In this document: in pieces, positions 1 to 7,782 of the stretch
Layout: each line of letters begins with the position of its first letter
Position numbering within the stretch: position 1 is the first letter of the stretch
Origin: Caballeronia insecticola
Lineage (GTDB): Bacteria; Pseudomonadota; Gammaproteobacteria; Burkholderiales; Burkholderiaceae
NCBI RefSeq assembly: GCF_000402035.1
Contig: NC_021287.1
Coordinates: 248,001 to 312,000, forward strand
Direction: 5' to 3'
DNA: 64,000 nucleotides
Position numbers and translations under genes: made by a program
The notes under the pieces: generated by a model
Told to the model about the DNA's origin: nothing
The model's database searches: none
Seen by the model: the letters and a program-made list of their open reading frames with translations, nothing else

Positions 1-635
1 CGCACTTCGAGCAGATTTTGCAGCAGGGGCGGGCAGCGTCCTTCGACGAAGTCCGGGCCGAGACGCACGAAATCGACGGCATCGTCCGCTACCAGACCGT
101 GGCCGCGGCTGATGAGTTCCAGGCCAAGTTCGCTCTTGCCGAGACCGGAGTCGCCGGTGAGCAGCACGCCCATCCCGAGAATGTCGATGAACACGCCGTG
201 CAGCGTCGCGCGCGGCGCGAGAATGCGCGACATGTACGCACGCAGGCTGTCGATCACGGCCGCCGCCGACATACGCGTGGTGAACAGCGGCGTGGACGAG
301 CGCGTGCAGCGCAGAACGAGTTCGGGCGGCGCGCCGACTTCTCCCGCGACCACCAGAAACGGCGGTTCGAGCGCGATCAGCTCCGCCATGTGGCGCGAGC
401 GGTCTTCGTCGGACTGGCGCTGGTAGTAGTTGATCTCGGCGTCGCCGAGCACCTGGATTCGGTTCGGGTGAATCAGATTCAAGTGGCCGACGAGATCGGC
501 GCTGGACGTCGCGTTCGCGACCGTCTCGCTCGAGAAACCGCGCTCCCAGCCTTCGTGCCCCGTGAGCCAGCTGAGCTTCAGAGCGGCGGCGTTATCGTCG
601 AAAATGCTTTGGGCGTTGATGCTGGACGTATCCAT
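1..635 (-). CDS. hprK: HPr kinase/phosphorylase, C-terminus cut by window edge
   Basis: Bifunctional kinase/phosphorylase that phosphorylates a serine of the PTS phosphocarrier HPr. In beta-proteobacteria it sits with the nitrogen-PTS genes rather than with sugar transporters. The frame starts with ATG at 635 ([10 protein letters not shown]) and runs off the window after about 211 residues, so roughly the last third of the usual ~320 is missing. Visible are the N-terminal domain and, after it, the catalytic His in LHGVFIDI (about residue 146), the P-loop GDSGLGKSE (161-169) and a DDAVDF segment, all typical of HprK. It lies downstream of ptsN in the same direction with a gap of about 190 bases, so co-transcription is likely. 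The family assignment is secure; only the truncated end cannot be judged. Confidence 0.93.
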   Translation of the reverse strand, partial: MDTSSINAQSIFDDNAAALKLSWLTGHEGWERGFSSETVANATSSADLVGHLNLIHPNRIQVLGDAEINYYQRQSDEDRSRHMAELIALEPPFLVVAGEVGAPPELVLRCTRSSTPLFTTRMSAAAVIDSLRAYMSRILAPRATLHGVFIDILGMGVLLTGDSGLGKSELGLELISRGHGLVADDAVDFVRLGPDFVEGRCPPLLQNLLEV

Positions 636-821
636 GAGACCGGAACTCCGTAGGAAGCCGGGAGCAGCCTTCGCGGAACGACGAAGCGGGTTGCTTCGAT
701 ACGCCGCATGGCGCTGTGTTTGACCGATTGTGCCCCAGAAGCTTCGCGTAGGCGAGGCGCGCCGGGCGCCTAAGCGGCGCTGCGCAAGCCTCGGACGCGG
801 TTCGCCAGATTCGTGCGGCGG

Positions 822-1277
822 TTACGGTTGCCATTGCGTGAGCACTTGATAAAGCGCTTCACGATTTTCTTCCTTGTGCAGACGCTCGCGCGCCTCGCTG
901 TCGGAGAGCAGTTGCGCGATCTCCGAGAGAATTTCAAGATGCTGCTGCGTGGCCTGTTCGGGCACGAGCAGAAAGATCAGGAGCGATACCGGCTGGCCGT
1001 CGGGCGATTCGAACGCGACAGGCTCGGCCAGACGCACGAAAGCGGCCAGCGGCTGCTTGAGCCCTTTGATGCGGCCATGCGGAATGGCGACGCCTTCGCC
1101 CAGGCCCGTGGAGCCGAGGCGTTCACGAGCGAAGAGATTGTCGGTGACGACACTGCGGGCGACGCCGTTCTGGTTCTCGAAAATGAGGCCCGCCTGCTCG
1201 AATACGCGTTTCTTGCTGGTAACGGCTAGTCCGAGAACGACGTTCTCGATGGGAAGAAATTTGGCTAAACGATTCAT
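822..1277 (-). CDS. ptsN: PTS IIA-like nitrogen-regulatory protein (EIIA-Ntr)
   Basis: EIIA component of the nitrogen phosphotransferase system, a cytoplasmic regulator phosphorylated through PtsP/NPr that in other bacteria controls potassium uptake and nitrogen/carbon balance. The frame is open up to 1313, but the family start is MNRLAKFLP at 1277, giving 151 residues. The phosphorylated histidine is His67 in GVAIPHGRI, and the C-terminal PTS_EIIA_2 core (LLIFLLVPE...HLEILSEIAQLL) is intact. It lies between hpf/rpoN upstream and hprK downstream, the classic rpoN-linked location. A TATAAT hexamer about 140 bases upstream may be its promoter. Confidence 0.93.
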   Translation of the reverse strand: MNRLAKFLPIENVVLGLAVTSKKRVFEQAGLIFENQNGVARSVVTDNLFARERLGSTGLGEGVAIPHGRIKGLKQPLAAFVRLAEPVAFESPDGQPVSLLIFLLVPEQATQQHLEILSEIAQLLSDSEARERLHKEENREALYQVLTQWQP

Positions 1278-1417
1278 GTTGGCAGGCTGATGCGTGGCCT
1301 GATTGCTCCTCATCGTGGCTGCTGTCTGAAAGCGCTCACGGCGATGTGAAACGAAAAGTGCGCTGGCGGCGTTTCCCTGCAGCGTTCCTGTCGCGCGACC
1401 CCGAAAATAACCGGACC

Positions 1418-1423
1418 ATTATA
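1418..1423 (-). promoter_or_regulatory. candidate -10 box upstream of ptsN
   Basis: Reading the minus strand, a perfect TATAAT lies here, after the terminator that follows hpf and before ptsN. No convincing -35 hexamer is seen 16-18 bases upstream of it, so this is a weak call. It would give ptsN a leader of about 130 bases. Confidence 0.35.
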
Positions 1424-1534
1424 GAACAGGCCCAACTGCGATGGTGCGCCGCGCCATTGCGCGGATTGCAACTCAATGTGCAGTACAAAACCCTGAAAAT
1501 CAATGGCTTGAACCACTTCGCGACGAAAATCCAA

Positions 1535-1560
1535 CAAAAAAGCCGCCGGGAATGGCGGCT
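1535..1560 (-). terminator. intrinsic terminator after hpf
   Basis: On the minus strand a 7-bp GC-rich stem (AGCCGCC/GGCGGCT, 6-base loop) is followed directly by a run of six T. It lies about 180 bases past the hpf stop, so the transcript carries an extra untranslated tail. Confidence 0.75.
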
Positions 1561-1739
1561 TCGGTACGGTGAATATTCGTCGTGAACGTTTCCGGGCATT
1601 CGAGGAAAGCCTCGAAACTCGTCCGCCGTCGGTTGACGGCGGGATTTGCCGGCGGGTTTTGCTGCATGAATCGTTCAGTTCGAGATCGGCTCGCGCTTAA
1701 GTCCTATGCTCGGTTCGCAAGCCTCACCGTTATGCCCCT

Positions 1740-2099
1740 TCAGGGCGACGGCGCTTCCAGGCTTTCCGGTTCGCTCCGATACTTCACGGCCTCGTGAGCA
1801 TGACCCTGAATCTTGTCCTTGTGCTTGATGACCTGCCGGTCCAGCTTGTCGACCATGAGATCGATGGCCGCGTACATATCAGCGTCACAACTCTCGATAA
1901 AAATGTCCTTGCCCTTCAGATGCAGATTGATTTCCGCCTTCTGCCTCTTTTCCTTTTCCCTATGATTGTCGACCGAGAGGACAACGTTGCCGTCGATAAC
2001 TTGATCGAAATGACGGAGCACCCTGTCCAGCTTCGTGATCACATACTCGCGCAACGCAGGCGTCAATTCGAGGTGGTGTCCACTGATCTTCAGATTCAT
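1740..2099 (-). CDS. hpf: Ribosome hibernation promoting factor, short form
   Basis: HPF/YfiA-family protein that binds the 30S subunit and promotes inactive ribosome dimers in stationary phase. I chose the start [14 protein letters not shown] at 2099 (119 residues) rather than the longest open frame to 2132, because the family begins exactly there. The pattern NLKISG...LTPALREYV...[10 protein letters not shown] matches the beta-alpha-beta-beta-beta-alpha fold, and there is no C-terminal dimerisation domain, so this is the short type. It follows rpoN in the same direction with a gap of 185 bases, the usual position of this gene in Proteobacteria, where it was once called the sigma-54 modulation protein. 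Confidence 0.93.
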   Translation of the reverse strand: MNLKISGHHLELTPALREYVITKLDRVLRHFDQVIDGNVVLSVDNHREKEKRQKAEINLHLKGKDIFIESCDADMYAAIDLMVDKLDRQVIKHKDKIQGHAHEAVKYRSEPESLEAPSP

Positions 2100-2284
2100 A
2101 GTTGCTCTCCAAGCTAATGGCCGCCAGGCCACGTCGGCTCGTCCATACCGGTCGGCTGTGCGTTCCGTCAGCGCGCCATATGTCTCACGCGCGCGAAACG
2201 GATCGCACCGGCCGGCACGTCCGCGCTTTCGCTTAGCGGCCGGTAAACGCCCATCGCAAAATGCAATGAGCTACAGAGACGGGG

Positions 2285-3802
2285 TCATAGAGACTTGCGC
2301 AGATTCACTGCCGGGATCTTTAGGGCTTCGCGGTACTTGGCGACAGTACGCCGCGCGACCACGAATCCTTGCTCCGCCAGCAGTTCGGCGATGCGGCTGT
2401 CTGAAAGAGGAGTTTTGGGCTCTTCCGCTCCTATCAGTTGCTTGATGAGGGCCCGGATCGCCGTTGACGATGCCGCGCCTCCCGTGTCGGTTGAAACGTG
2501 TGATCCAAAGAAGAACTTAAATTCAAGTGTCCCGAATGGAGTGAGCATGTACTTGCCCGTGGTTACACGCGAAACCGTAGACTCGTGTAAACCCAGCGTA
2601 TCAGCAATTTCCCGCAAAACCAAGGGCCGCATGGCGATTTCGCCATGTGCAAAAAAGTTCTTTTGACGCTCGACAATGGCCTGCGCAACACGCAGGATTG
2701 TTTCGAATCTCTGCTGAATATTCTTGATCAACCAGCGTGCTTCTTGCAGTTGCTGGCGCAGTGAACCGCTGCCCGGATCGCCGCGATTGTTGCGCAGGAT
2801 GTTCGCGTACAAATGGTTAATGCGCAGCTTCGGCACGATCTCCGGATTCAGCTCCGCCGTCCATCCGCTGGCGCTCTTGCGCACAAGAATGTCCGGCACC
2901 ACGTAATCGGCTTCGCTCTTGCCGTAGGCCGCGCCGGGAAACGGCTCGAGCGATTTGATCAGCACATGCGCGTCTCGCAGGGAGTCGTCGCTGGCCTTCA
3001 GTTGCTTGCGCAAACGCGTGAAATCGCGCGCGGCCAGTAATTCCAGATGATTGTTGACGATATCCAGCGCAAGCGTGCGCGTGGGCGAGGCATCGAGCCG
3101 CAGCAGTTGCAGCTTCAGGCACTCGGACGCCGAGCGGCCGCCCACGCCCGGTGGATCGAAGCTTTGCAGCAGCGCGAGCGCGGCGCTCAGTTCATCGACG
3201 TCCACTTCCAGTTCGTCGGGCAAGTCGGCCTGAACTTCCTCGAGCGACGACGTCAGATAACCGTCTTCATCCAGCGATTCGATGAGAAACGTGATCAGCG
3301 CACGATCGCGCTGGTTCGCCGAGGTCATGCGCAACTGCGCGGTCAGATGATCGCGCAGCGTTGTGGTCGATTCGTGGATTTGGAGCGGGGGGAGATCGTC
3401 GTCGTCGGAGGCGTTGTTTGAGCGGCCGTAGTCTTCAAGATTCCATGAACTGGAATCCGTGCCGCCGTCCGAGCTCATGCCGTTGTACTCGTCGACACCT
3501 TGCGGCTCGCTGTTTTCCGAACGTTCGGAACTCGACGTGCTCGACGAGGACCCGTTGCTCATCATCGGCTCGGGCGGCGCGCTGGACGCCCCCGGCGACG
3601 TGATGAGCGAGCCGTCCGCGGCGACGCGCAGCGGACTCGTGATCCAGTCGTCCTCGTTTTCCAGCAGCGGATTCTGAGCGACGGCCATCGCGACTTCCTG
3701 CTGCAGTTCGAGCGTCGACAACTGTAGCAGCCGGATGGACTGCTGCAGTTGCGGGGTCAGCGCAAGATGCTGCGAGAGGCGGAGTTGGAGGCTGGCTTTC
3801 AT
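2285..3802 (-). CDS. rpoN: RNA polymerase sigma-54 factor
   Basis: Sigma-54 recognises -24/-12 promoters and needs AAA+ activators. The start [20 protein letters not shown] at 3802 gives 505 residues and matches the family start; the open frame extends upstream to 4075 but that part is non-conserved. In order: the glutamine/leucine-rich activator-interaction region I (about 1-55), a Ser/Asp/Glu-rich linker (about 60-140), the core-binding domain, the HTH, and the diagnostic RpoN box [10 protein letters not shown] (483-492) close to the C-terminus. It lies between lptB and hpf in the conserved lptB-rpoN-hpf order. A terminator separates it from lptB, so it probably has its own promoter; a TACAAT on the minus strand at 3823-3818 is a weak candidate. 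Confidence 0.97.
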   Translation of the reverse strand: MKASLQLRLSQHLALTPQLQQSIRLLQLSTLELQQEVAMAVAQNPLLENEDDWITSPLRVAADGSLITSPGASSAPPEPMMSNGSSSSTSSSERSENSEPQGVDEYNGMSSDGGTDSSSWNLEDYGRSNNASDDDDLPPLQIHESTTTLRDHLTAQLRMTSANQRDRALITFLIESLDEDGYLTSSLEEVQADLPDELEVDVDELSAALALLQSFDPPGVGGRSASECLKLQLLRLDASPTRTLALDIVNNHLELLAARDFTRLRKQLKASDDSLRDAHVLIKSLEPFPGAAYGKSEADYVVPDILVRKSASGWTAELNPEIVPKLRINHLYANILRNNRGDPGSGSLRQQLQEARWLIKNIQQRFETILRVAQAIVERQKNFFAHGEIAMRPLVLREIADTLGLHESTVSRVTTGKYMLTPFGTLEFKFFFGSHVSTDTGGAASSTAIRALIKQLIGAEEPKTPLSDSRIAELLAEQGFVVARRTVAKYREALKIPAVNLRKSL

Positions 3803-3861
3803 GGCAAGGTTTTCTTCATTGTAGAGAGTTTGCCACGCGCGCGAAACCTCGCGGCGAATCC

Positions 3862-3894
3862 AAAAAGAAGCGTGCCGCCCCGGAGGGCGGCACG
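3862..3894 (-). terminator. intrinsic terminator after lptB
   Basis: On the minus strand a 10-bp stem (CGTGCCGCCC/GGGCGGCACG, 4-base loop, arms 3871-3880 and 3885-3894) is followed by CTTCTTTTTG. It lies about 70 bases past the lptB stop and separates the LPS-transport genes from rpoN. Confidence 0.8.
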
Positions 3895-3965
3895 TAAGTT
3901 TTGCTGCTTGTTGCTTGATGCGGCGCACGAAAAGTGCACGACAGGCGCCGCATGCACGGTAGCGT

Positions 3966-4748
3966 TTACATGCGGAAGTGTTCGCCGAGATAGACGCGCC
4001 GCACGCTTTCGTTCTCGATGATCTCGCTCGGCGCGCCGGCCGCGAGCACGCTGCCGTCGCTGATGATGTACGCATGATCGCAGATACCCAGCGTCTCGCG
4101 CACGTTATGGTCCGTGATCAGCACGCCGATATTGCGCTGCTTCAGGAACTTGACGATCTTCTGGATTTCCAGCACGGCGATCGGATCGACGCCCGCGAAC
4201 GGTTCGTCGAGCAGGATGAAGCTCGGGTTCGTCGCGAGCGCGCGCGCAATTTCCACGCGACGGCGTTCGCCGCCCGACAGCGACAGCGCCGGATTCTCAC
4301 GCAGATGTGCGATCTGCAGTTCGTCGAGCAGGGCTTCCGCGCGCCCGGTGATGGCGTCCCGCGACAGGCGCTTGCCGGATTCGTCGGTCTGCAGTTCGAG
4401 CACGGCGCGAATATTCTGCTCGACCGTGAGTTTGCGGAACACCGACGCTTCCTGCGGCAGATACGACAGGCCGAGATGCGCGCGTTGATGGATCGGCAAG
4501 AGGCTGATCGATTTGCCGTCGAGGTCGATCTCGCCGGCGTCGAGCGGAACCAGCCCGACGATCATATAGAACGACGTGGTCTTGCCCGCGCCGTTCGGTC
4601 CGAGCAGGCCGACCACTTCACCGCTTTTGACGTCGAGCGAGACGTCCTTCACCACGGTACGCGAGCCGTAACGCTTCTTCAGATTGCGGACGACGAGCGA
4701 GCTCGACTGGCCTTCCGGCTTACGGTGGGGCATGGCGGGCGAATTCAC
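3966..4748 (-). CDS. lptB: LPS export ABC transporter ATPase
   Basis: Cytoplasmic ATPase of the LptB2FG complex that extracts LPS from the inner membrane. It shows the Walker [10 protein letters not shown], the signature [15 protein letters not shown], the Walker [13 protein letters not shown] and the switch histidine in ITDHNV. I prefer the GTG at 4748, which overlaps the lptA stop as GTGA and has AAGGAA about 10 bases upstream (260 residues). ATG at 4733 (MPHRK) is an alternative that removes five residues. It follows lptC and lptA in the same direction, as in other Proteobacteria. Confidence 0.95.
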   Translation of the reverse strand: MNSPAMPHRKPEGQSSSLVVRNLKKRYGSRTVVKDVSLDVKSGEVVGLLGPNGAGKTTSFYMIVGLVPLDAGEIDLDGKSISLLPIHQRAHLGLSYLPQEASVFRKLTVEQNIRAVLELQTDESGKRLSRDAITGRAEALLDELQIAHLRENPALSLSGGERRRVEIARALATNPSFILLDEPFAGVDPIAVLEIQKIVKFLKQRNIGVLITDHNVRETLGICDHAYIISDGSVLAAGAPSEIIENESVRRVYLGEHFRM

Positions 4749-5440
4749 TGCTGCGGCGTTCCTTGAATGGTGTTCGACGGAGACAGCTTGGCGGGCGGGC
4801 CGTTCAGCGGCGCGGCGCCGCCCGAGCGGGGCGCGAGCGTCGCGCGCACGCGGCCGGTCGGATTGCCGGGGCTCGCGACATCCTTGCCGGCGGTTGCCGT
4901 GTAGAAGTCTTTCTGCCCGTCGTAGGTGATCACGCTGCCGTGCACTTCGTCCTGCACGGTCGAGAGACCTTGCAGGCGGCGCACGGTGGCGCGCGTCGTG
5001 AGTTTGGTGAAATCGTTCTTGCCGTCGTAGTCGATGCGCACCGCGTTGCCGTCGATGTATTCGTCGACGCCGTCGCGCTTCTGACGGAAGTACGAGAGAT
5101 TATTGCCGGTCGAGGTGCCCGTGGCGTACTGATAGCCCTGCGGATCCTGCGTGACGTCGACGCGGTCGGCCTTGATGACGATCGTGCCTTTGGTCGCGAC
5201 CACGTGGCCCGTGAAGACGTTCTTCTGGTTGAGATCGTCGTAGGACATGTTGTCCGCTTCGATGTTGAGCGGCTTGTCGCGGTCGGCCTTTTCGGCGTGC
5301 GCGGGCAGCGCCGTCAACGCGACGAGCGACGCGAGCGCGGCGCCGAGCACGGCCCGCGAGCAGCGCAGCGCGTGCGTGACGCGGTGCGCGAGCGTTGCGC
5401 GCGCCTGGCCGCCATCAGGGCGAGAAAACCTTTCGTTCAT
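4745..5440 (-). CDS. lptA: LPS export periplasmic bridge protein
   Basis: Periplasmic OstA-type protein that forms the bridge carrying LPS from LptC to LptD. The 231 residues begin with a long basic leader, then a hydrophobic stretch and an AHA|EK signal-peptidase-like site near residue 49, followed by the beta-jellyroll repeat region ([13 protein letters not shown]...[19 protein letters not shown]). The tail is a Pro/Ser/Ala-rich low-complexity segment. The N-terminal leader is longer than usual; a later start inside it is possible, but no better ATG is visible. It lies 30 bases after lptC and overlaps lptB by 4 bases. Confidence 0.92.
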   Translation of the reverse strand: MNERFSRPDGGQARATLAHRVTHALRCSRAVLGAALASLVALTALPAHAEKADRDKPLNIEADNMSYDDLNQKNVFTGHVVATKGTIVIKADRVDVTQDPQGYQYATGTSTGNNLSYFRQKRDGVDEYIDGNAVRIDYDGKNDFTKLTTRATVRRLQGLSTVQDEVHGSVITYDGQKDFYTATAGKDVASPGNPTGRVRATLAPRSGGAAPLNGPPAKLSPSNTIQGTPQQ

Positions 5441-5470
5441 GCAATCACAATTCGGATGGGAGTGCCGGGA

Positions 5471-6073
5471 TTATTTGGATGAGCCGCCGTTGATATCCGA
5501 GGCGGCGATGGAGCCGCGCACGTTACCGAAGAGCTTCATCTGCCGGGTCACGTTGTTGTAGTTCATGCCGTCGGCCGTCATCACCGACGGACCGCGCTGA
5601 AGTCTAACCGGTTTTTCCGTTTCGATGACATCGTCGTTCACCAGCACGCGAAAATGCTGGGAATCTGCCTGCATCTGCGGATCGCCAAAGCCGGCTGCGC
5701 GCAAAATACGCGCATCATCGTAGAGATCGACAATTGAAACGTCGCCGTTGACCGTGCCGCGCAGCGCCGTTGCCGTGACGGTCGGTTTCTGCGGCTGGAA
5801 CATGCGCATTGCGGGGAGCGTGAGATCGCTGTTCTCGTCGTCCTCGTAATGCACCATGGATTTCGCCGTCAGACGATATTGCGTCGTGCCGCTTGCGTCG
5901 AGCTCGGACACGGAAAAGTTGTTCGCGAAGTAGTCGGGTGTGTGGCGCTTGGCCTGCTCGGGCGCCTGCTGGACCGGCGGCAGCGTGGCCTGCAACAGCC
6001 AGTACGTGATGCCGGCGAGCGCGGCCATCGCGACGACCGGCAGCAGCGAGGTCAGGTTTCCGGCGCGCGCCAT
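5471..6073 (-). CDS. lptC: LPS export inner-membrane protein LptC
   Basis: Single-pass inner-membrane protein that receives LPS from LptB2FG and passes it to LptA. The start MARAGNLTSLLPVV at 6073 gives 200 residues: one membrane segment (about 7-25) and a periplasmic jellyroll domain, with PDYFANNFSVSELDASG and a C-terminal GMNYNN segment typical of the family. The open frame continues upstream to 6292, but that part lies inside kdsC and is not conserved. It starts 2 bases after the kdsC stop, so the two are translationally coupled. Confidence 0.92.
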   Translation of the reverse strand: MARAGNLTSLLPVVAMAALAGITYWLLQATLPPVQQAPEQAKRHTPDYFANNFSVSELDASGTTQYRLTAKSMVHYEDDENSDLTLPAMRMFQPQKPTVTATALRGTVNGDVSIVDLYDDARILRAAGFGDPQMQADSQHFRVLVNDDVIETEKPVRLQRGPSVMTADGMNYNNVTRQMKLFGNVRGSIAASDINGGSSK

Positions 6074-6075
6074 CG

Positions 6076-6639
6076 TCAGTCTCCGAGCGCCGCGGCGAGC
6101 AGCGCGTCGTAGCGATGCTGGGCGCGGAGGATCGCGTCGCACACTTCGCGCACCGCGCCGTGGCCGCCGCGCGCTTCCGCCACCCAGTGCACGCGCTGGA
6201 TCACTTCCGGATGAGCGTTCGCCGGCGCGGCCGCGAAGCCGCAGCGCCGCATGACAGCGAGATCGGGCCAGTCGTCGCCCATGTAGCCGCATTCGGCCGC
6301 GGCGATGCCGGTGGCGGCGAGCAGTTCGGCGAGCGCCTCGGTTTTGTCGGCGACGCCCTGATAAAGATGCGTGACGCCGAGTTCCTTCGCGCGCGCCGCG
6401 ACAATGCCCGACTTGCGCCCGGTGATGATGGCCGTCTGCACGCCGACCGTTTGCAGCAATTTCACGCCGTGGCCATCGAGCGAATTGAACGACTTCATCG
6501 CGTCGCCTTCGGCGGTGAAATAGAGGCTGCCGTCGGTAAACACGCCGTCGATGTCGAAGACCATGAGCTTGATGCGGCTCGCGCGCTCGGCGGCGCTTGC
6601 CGTGGCCGGCAGCGCGGCGGGGGAGGACTTCTGCGTCAT
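6076..6639 (-). CDS. kdsC: 3-deoxy-D-manno-octulosonate 8-phosphate phosphatase
   Basis: HAD-superfamily phosphatase that hydrolyses Kdo-8-phosphate to Kdo, the inner sugar of LPS. The 187 residues carry the nucleophile motif DIDGVFTDG (29-37), the threonine/arginine motif AIITGRKSG, and the acidic motif GDDWPD. There is no large cap domain, as expected for the tetrameric KdsC type. The start codon shares one base with the kdsD stop (TGATG), and lptC follows after 2 bases, so the three genes form one translational unit. Confidence 0.95.
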   Translation of the reverse strand: MTQKSSPAALPATASAAERASRIKLMVFDIDGVFTDGSLYFTAEGDAMKSFNSLDGHGVKLLQTVGVQTAIITGRKSGIVAARAKELGVTHLYQGVADKTEALAELLAATGIAAAECGYMGDDWPDLAVMRRCGFAAAPANAHPEVIQRVHWVAEARGGHGAVREVCDAILRAQHRYDALLAAALGD

Positions 6640-7622
6640 CAGATAACCTTCTTGGAGAACAGATCGTGCATATTCAGTGCGCCGGTCAGCGTTGCGTCGG
6701 CGTTCACGACCAGCATCTGATTGATGCGATAGCGCTCCATCAGTTCCACCGCTTCGACCGCGAGATGGTCCGGCGCGATCGTGCGCGGATTACGCGTCAT
6801 GACATCGGCGATTTTGAGCGCGCGGAAATCGCCGTCGCGTTGCAGAATGCGGCGCAGGTCGCCGTCGGTGAAGATGCCATGCACATGACGATTTTCGTCG
6901 ACGACCGCCGTCATACCCATGCGCTTGTCGGTGATCTGAAAAAGCGCATCGGACACGGTGGCGTCGAGCGACACGACGGGCACTTCGTCGCCGACCCGCA
7001 TCACGTCGCGTACATAAGTGAGCAGGCGCCGGCCGAGCGCGCCGCCCGGATGCGAGCGCGCGAAATCCTCGGGGCCGAAACCGCGCGCGTCGAGCACGGC
7101 GACGGCGAGCGCGTCGCCCATGGCCAGCGCCGCGGTCGTGCTGGCCGTGGGCGCGAGGTTCATCGGGCACGCTTCCTTTTCGACCCGCACGTTCAAATGC
7201 ATATCCGCCAGTTGCGCGAGACTGGAGTCGGGCCGGCCGGTGATCGCGATCAGCTTTGCGCCGAGCCGCTTGATCAGCGGCAAAATGGCGACGAGCTCCT
7301 CGGTTTCGCCCGAGTTCGACAGCGCGATGAAGATGTCGTCGGCGGTGACCATGCCGAGGTCGCCGTGGCTCGCCTCCGCCGGATGCACGAAAAACGCGGG
7401 CGTGCCGGTGCTGGCGAGGGTCGCCGCGAACTTGCGGGCGACGTGTCCCGACTTGCCGATGCCCGAAACGACCACGCGACCGCGGCACCCGAGCAGGATG
7501 TCGACCGCGCGGGTGAAGTTGTCGTCGAGGAGTTCGGTGAGACCGCGAACGGCGTCGGCTTCGATCTGGATTACGTTGCGAGCCAGCGCCAGTGCCCGGT
7601 CGCCATTGATTTTCGCTATCAT
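6639..7622 (-). CDS. kdsD: D-arabinose 5-phosphate isomerase
   Basis: Converts ribulose-5-phosphate to arabinose-5-phosphate, the first step of Kdo synthesis. The 327 residues comprise an N-terminal SIS domain (GIGKSGHVARKFAATLASTG, then EASHGDLGM) and a tandem CBS pair (roughly 205-327, with DVMRVGD and DVMTRNPRTI). It is the first gene of the kdsD-kdsC-lptC-lptA-lptB operon and is divergent from the antiporter gene. No Shine-Dalgarno sequence is seen before the ATG; a TATACT hexamer ends 6 bases upstream of it, so the transcript may be leaderless. Confidence 0.95.
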   Translation of the reverse strand: MIAKINGDRALALARNVIQIEADAVRGLTELLDDNFTRAVDILLGCRGRVVVSGIGKSGHVARKFAATLASTGTPAFFVHPAEASHGDLGMVTADDIFIALSNSGETEELVAILPLIKRLGAKLIAITGRPDSSLAQLADMHLNVRVEKEACPMNLAPTASTTAALAMGDALAVAVLDARGFGPEDFARSHPGGALGRRLLTYVRDVMRVGDEVPVVSLDATVSDALFQITDKRMGMTAVVDENRHVHGIFTDGDLRRILQRDGDFRALKIADVMTRNPRTIAPDHLAVEAVELMERYRINQMLVVNADATLTGALNMHDLFSKKVI

Positions 7623-7628
7623 GCGCGG

Positions 7629-7634
7629 AGTATA
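7629..7634 (-). promoter_or_regulatory. candidate -10 box immediately upstream of kdsD
   Basis: On the minus strand TATACT (5 of 6 matches to the -10 consensus) is followed by only six bases before the kdsD ATG. A start of transcription at the usual distance would fall on the ATG itself. No good -35 element was found. Confidence 0.35.
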
Positions 7635-7782
7635 GCAAAGGCGATTCTGAGCCGCGCCGCACGGTGCGCGGCGCGCCGCCGCCTATCCGCCCCCGCGAGC
7701 CCTGGAATCTGGGGCTTTTCCACGACACCGCCGCGCGCCGAATGACGCACTGCGGCACGCTGCCGACGAGGACGCTAGACGG

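Larger units (their letters stand above)
1278..1739. other. intergenic region between ptsN and hpf
   Basis: About 460 bases without a credible gene. It holds a minus-strand intrinsic terminator for hpf (1535-1560), a GC-rich 8-bp hairpin with a GGTT loop (1623-1642), and a TATAAT on the minus strand (1418-1423) that may serve ptsN. The short frames here lack family similarity and ribosome binding sites. Confidence 0.5.
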
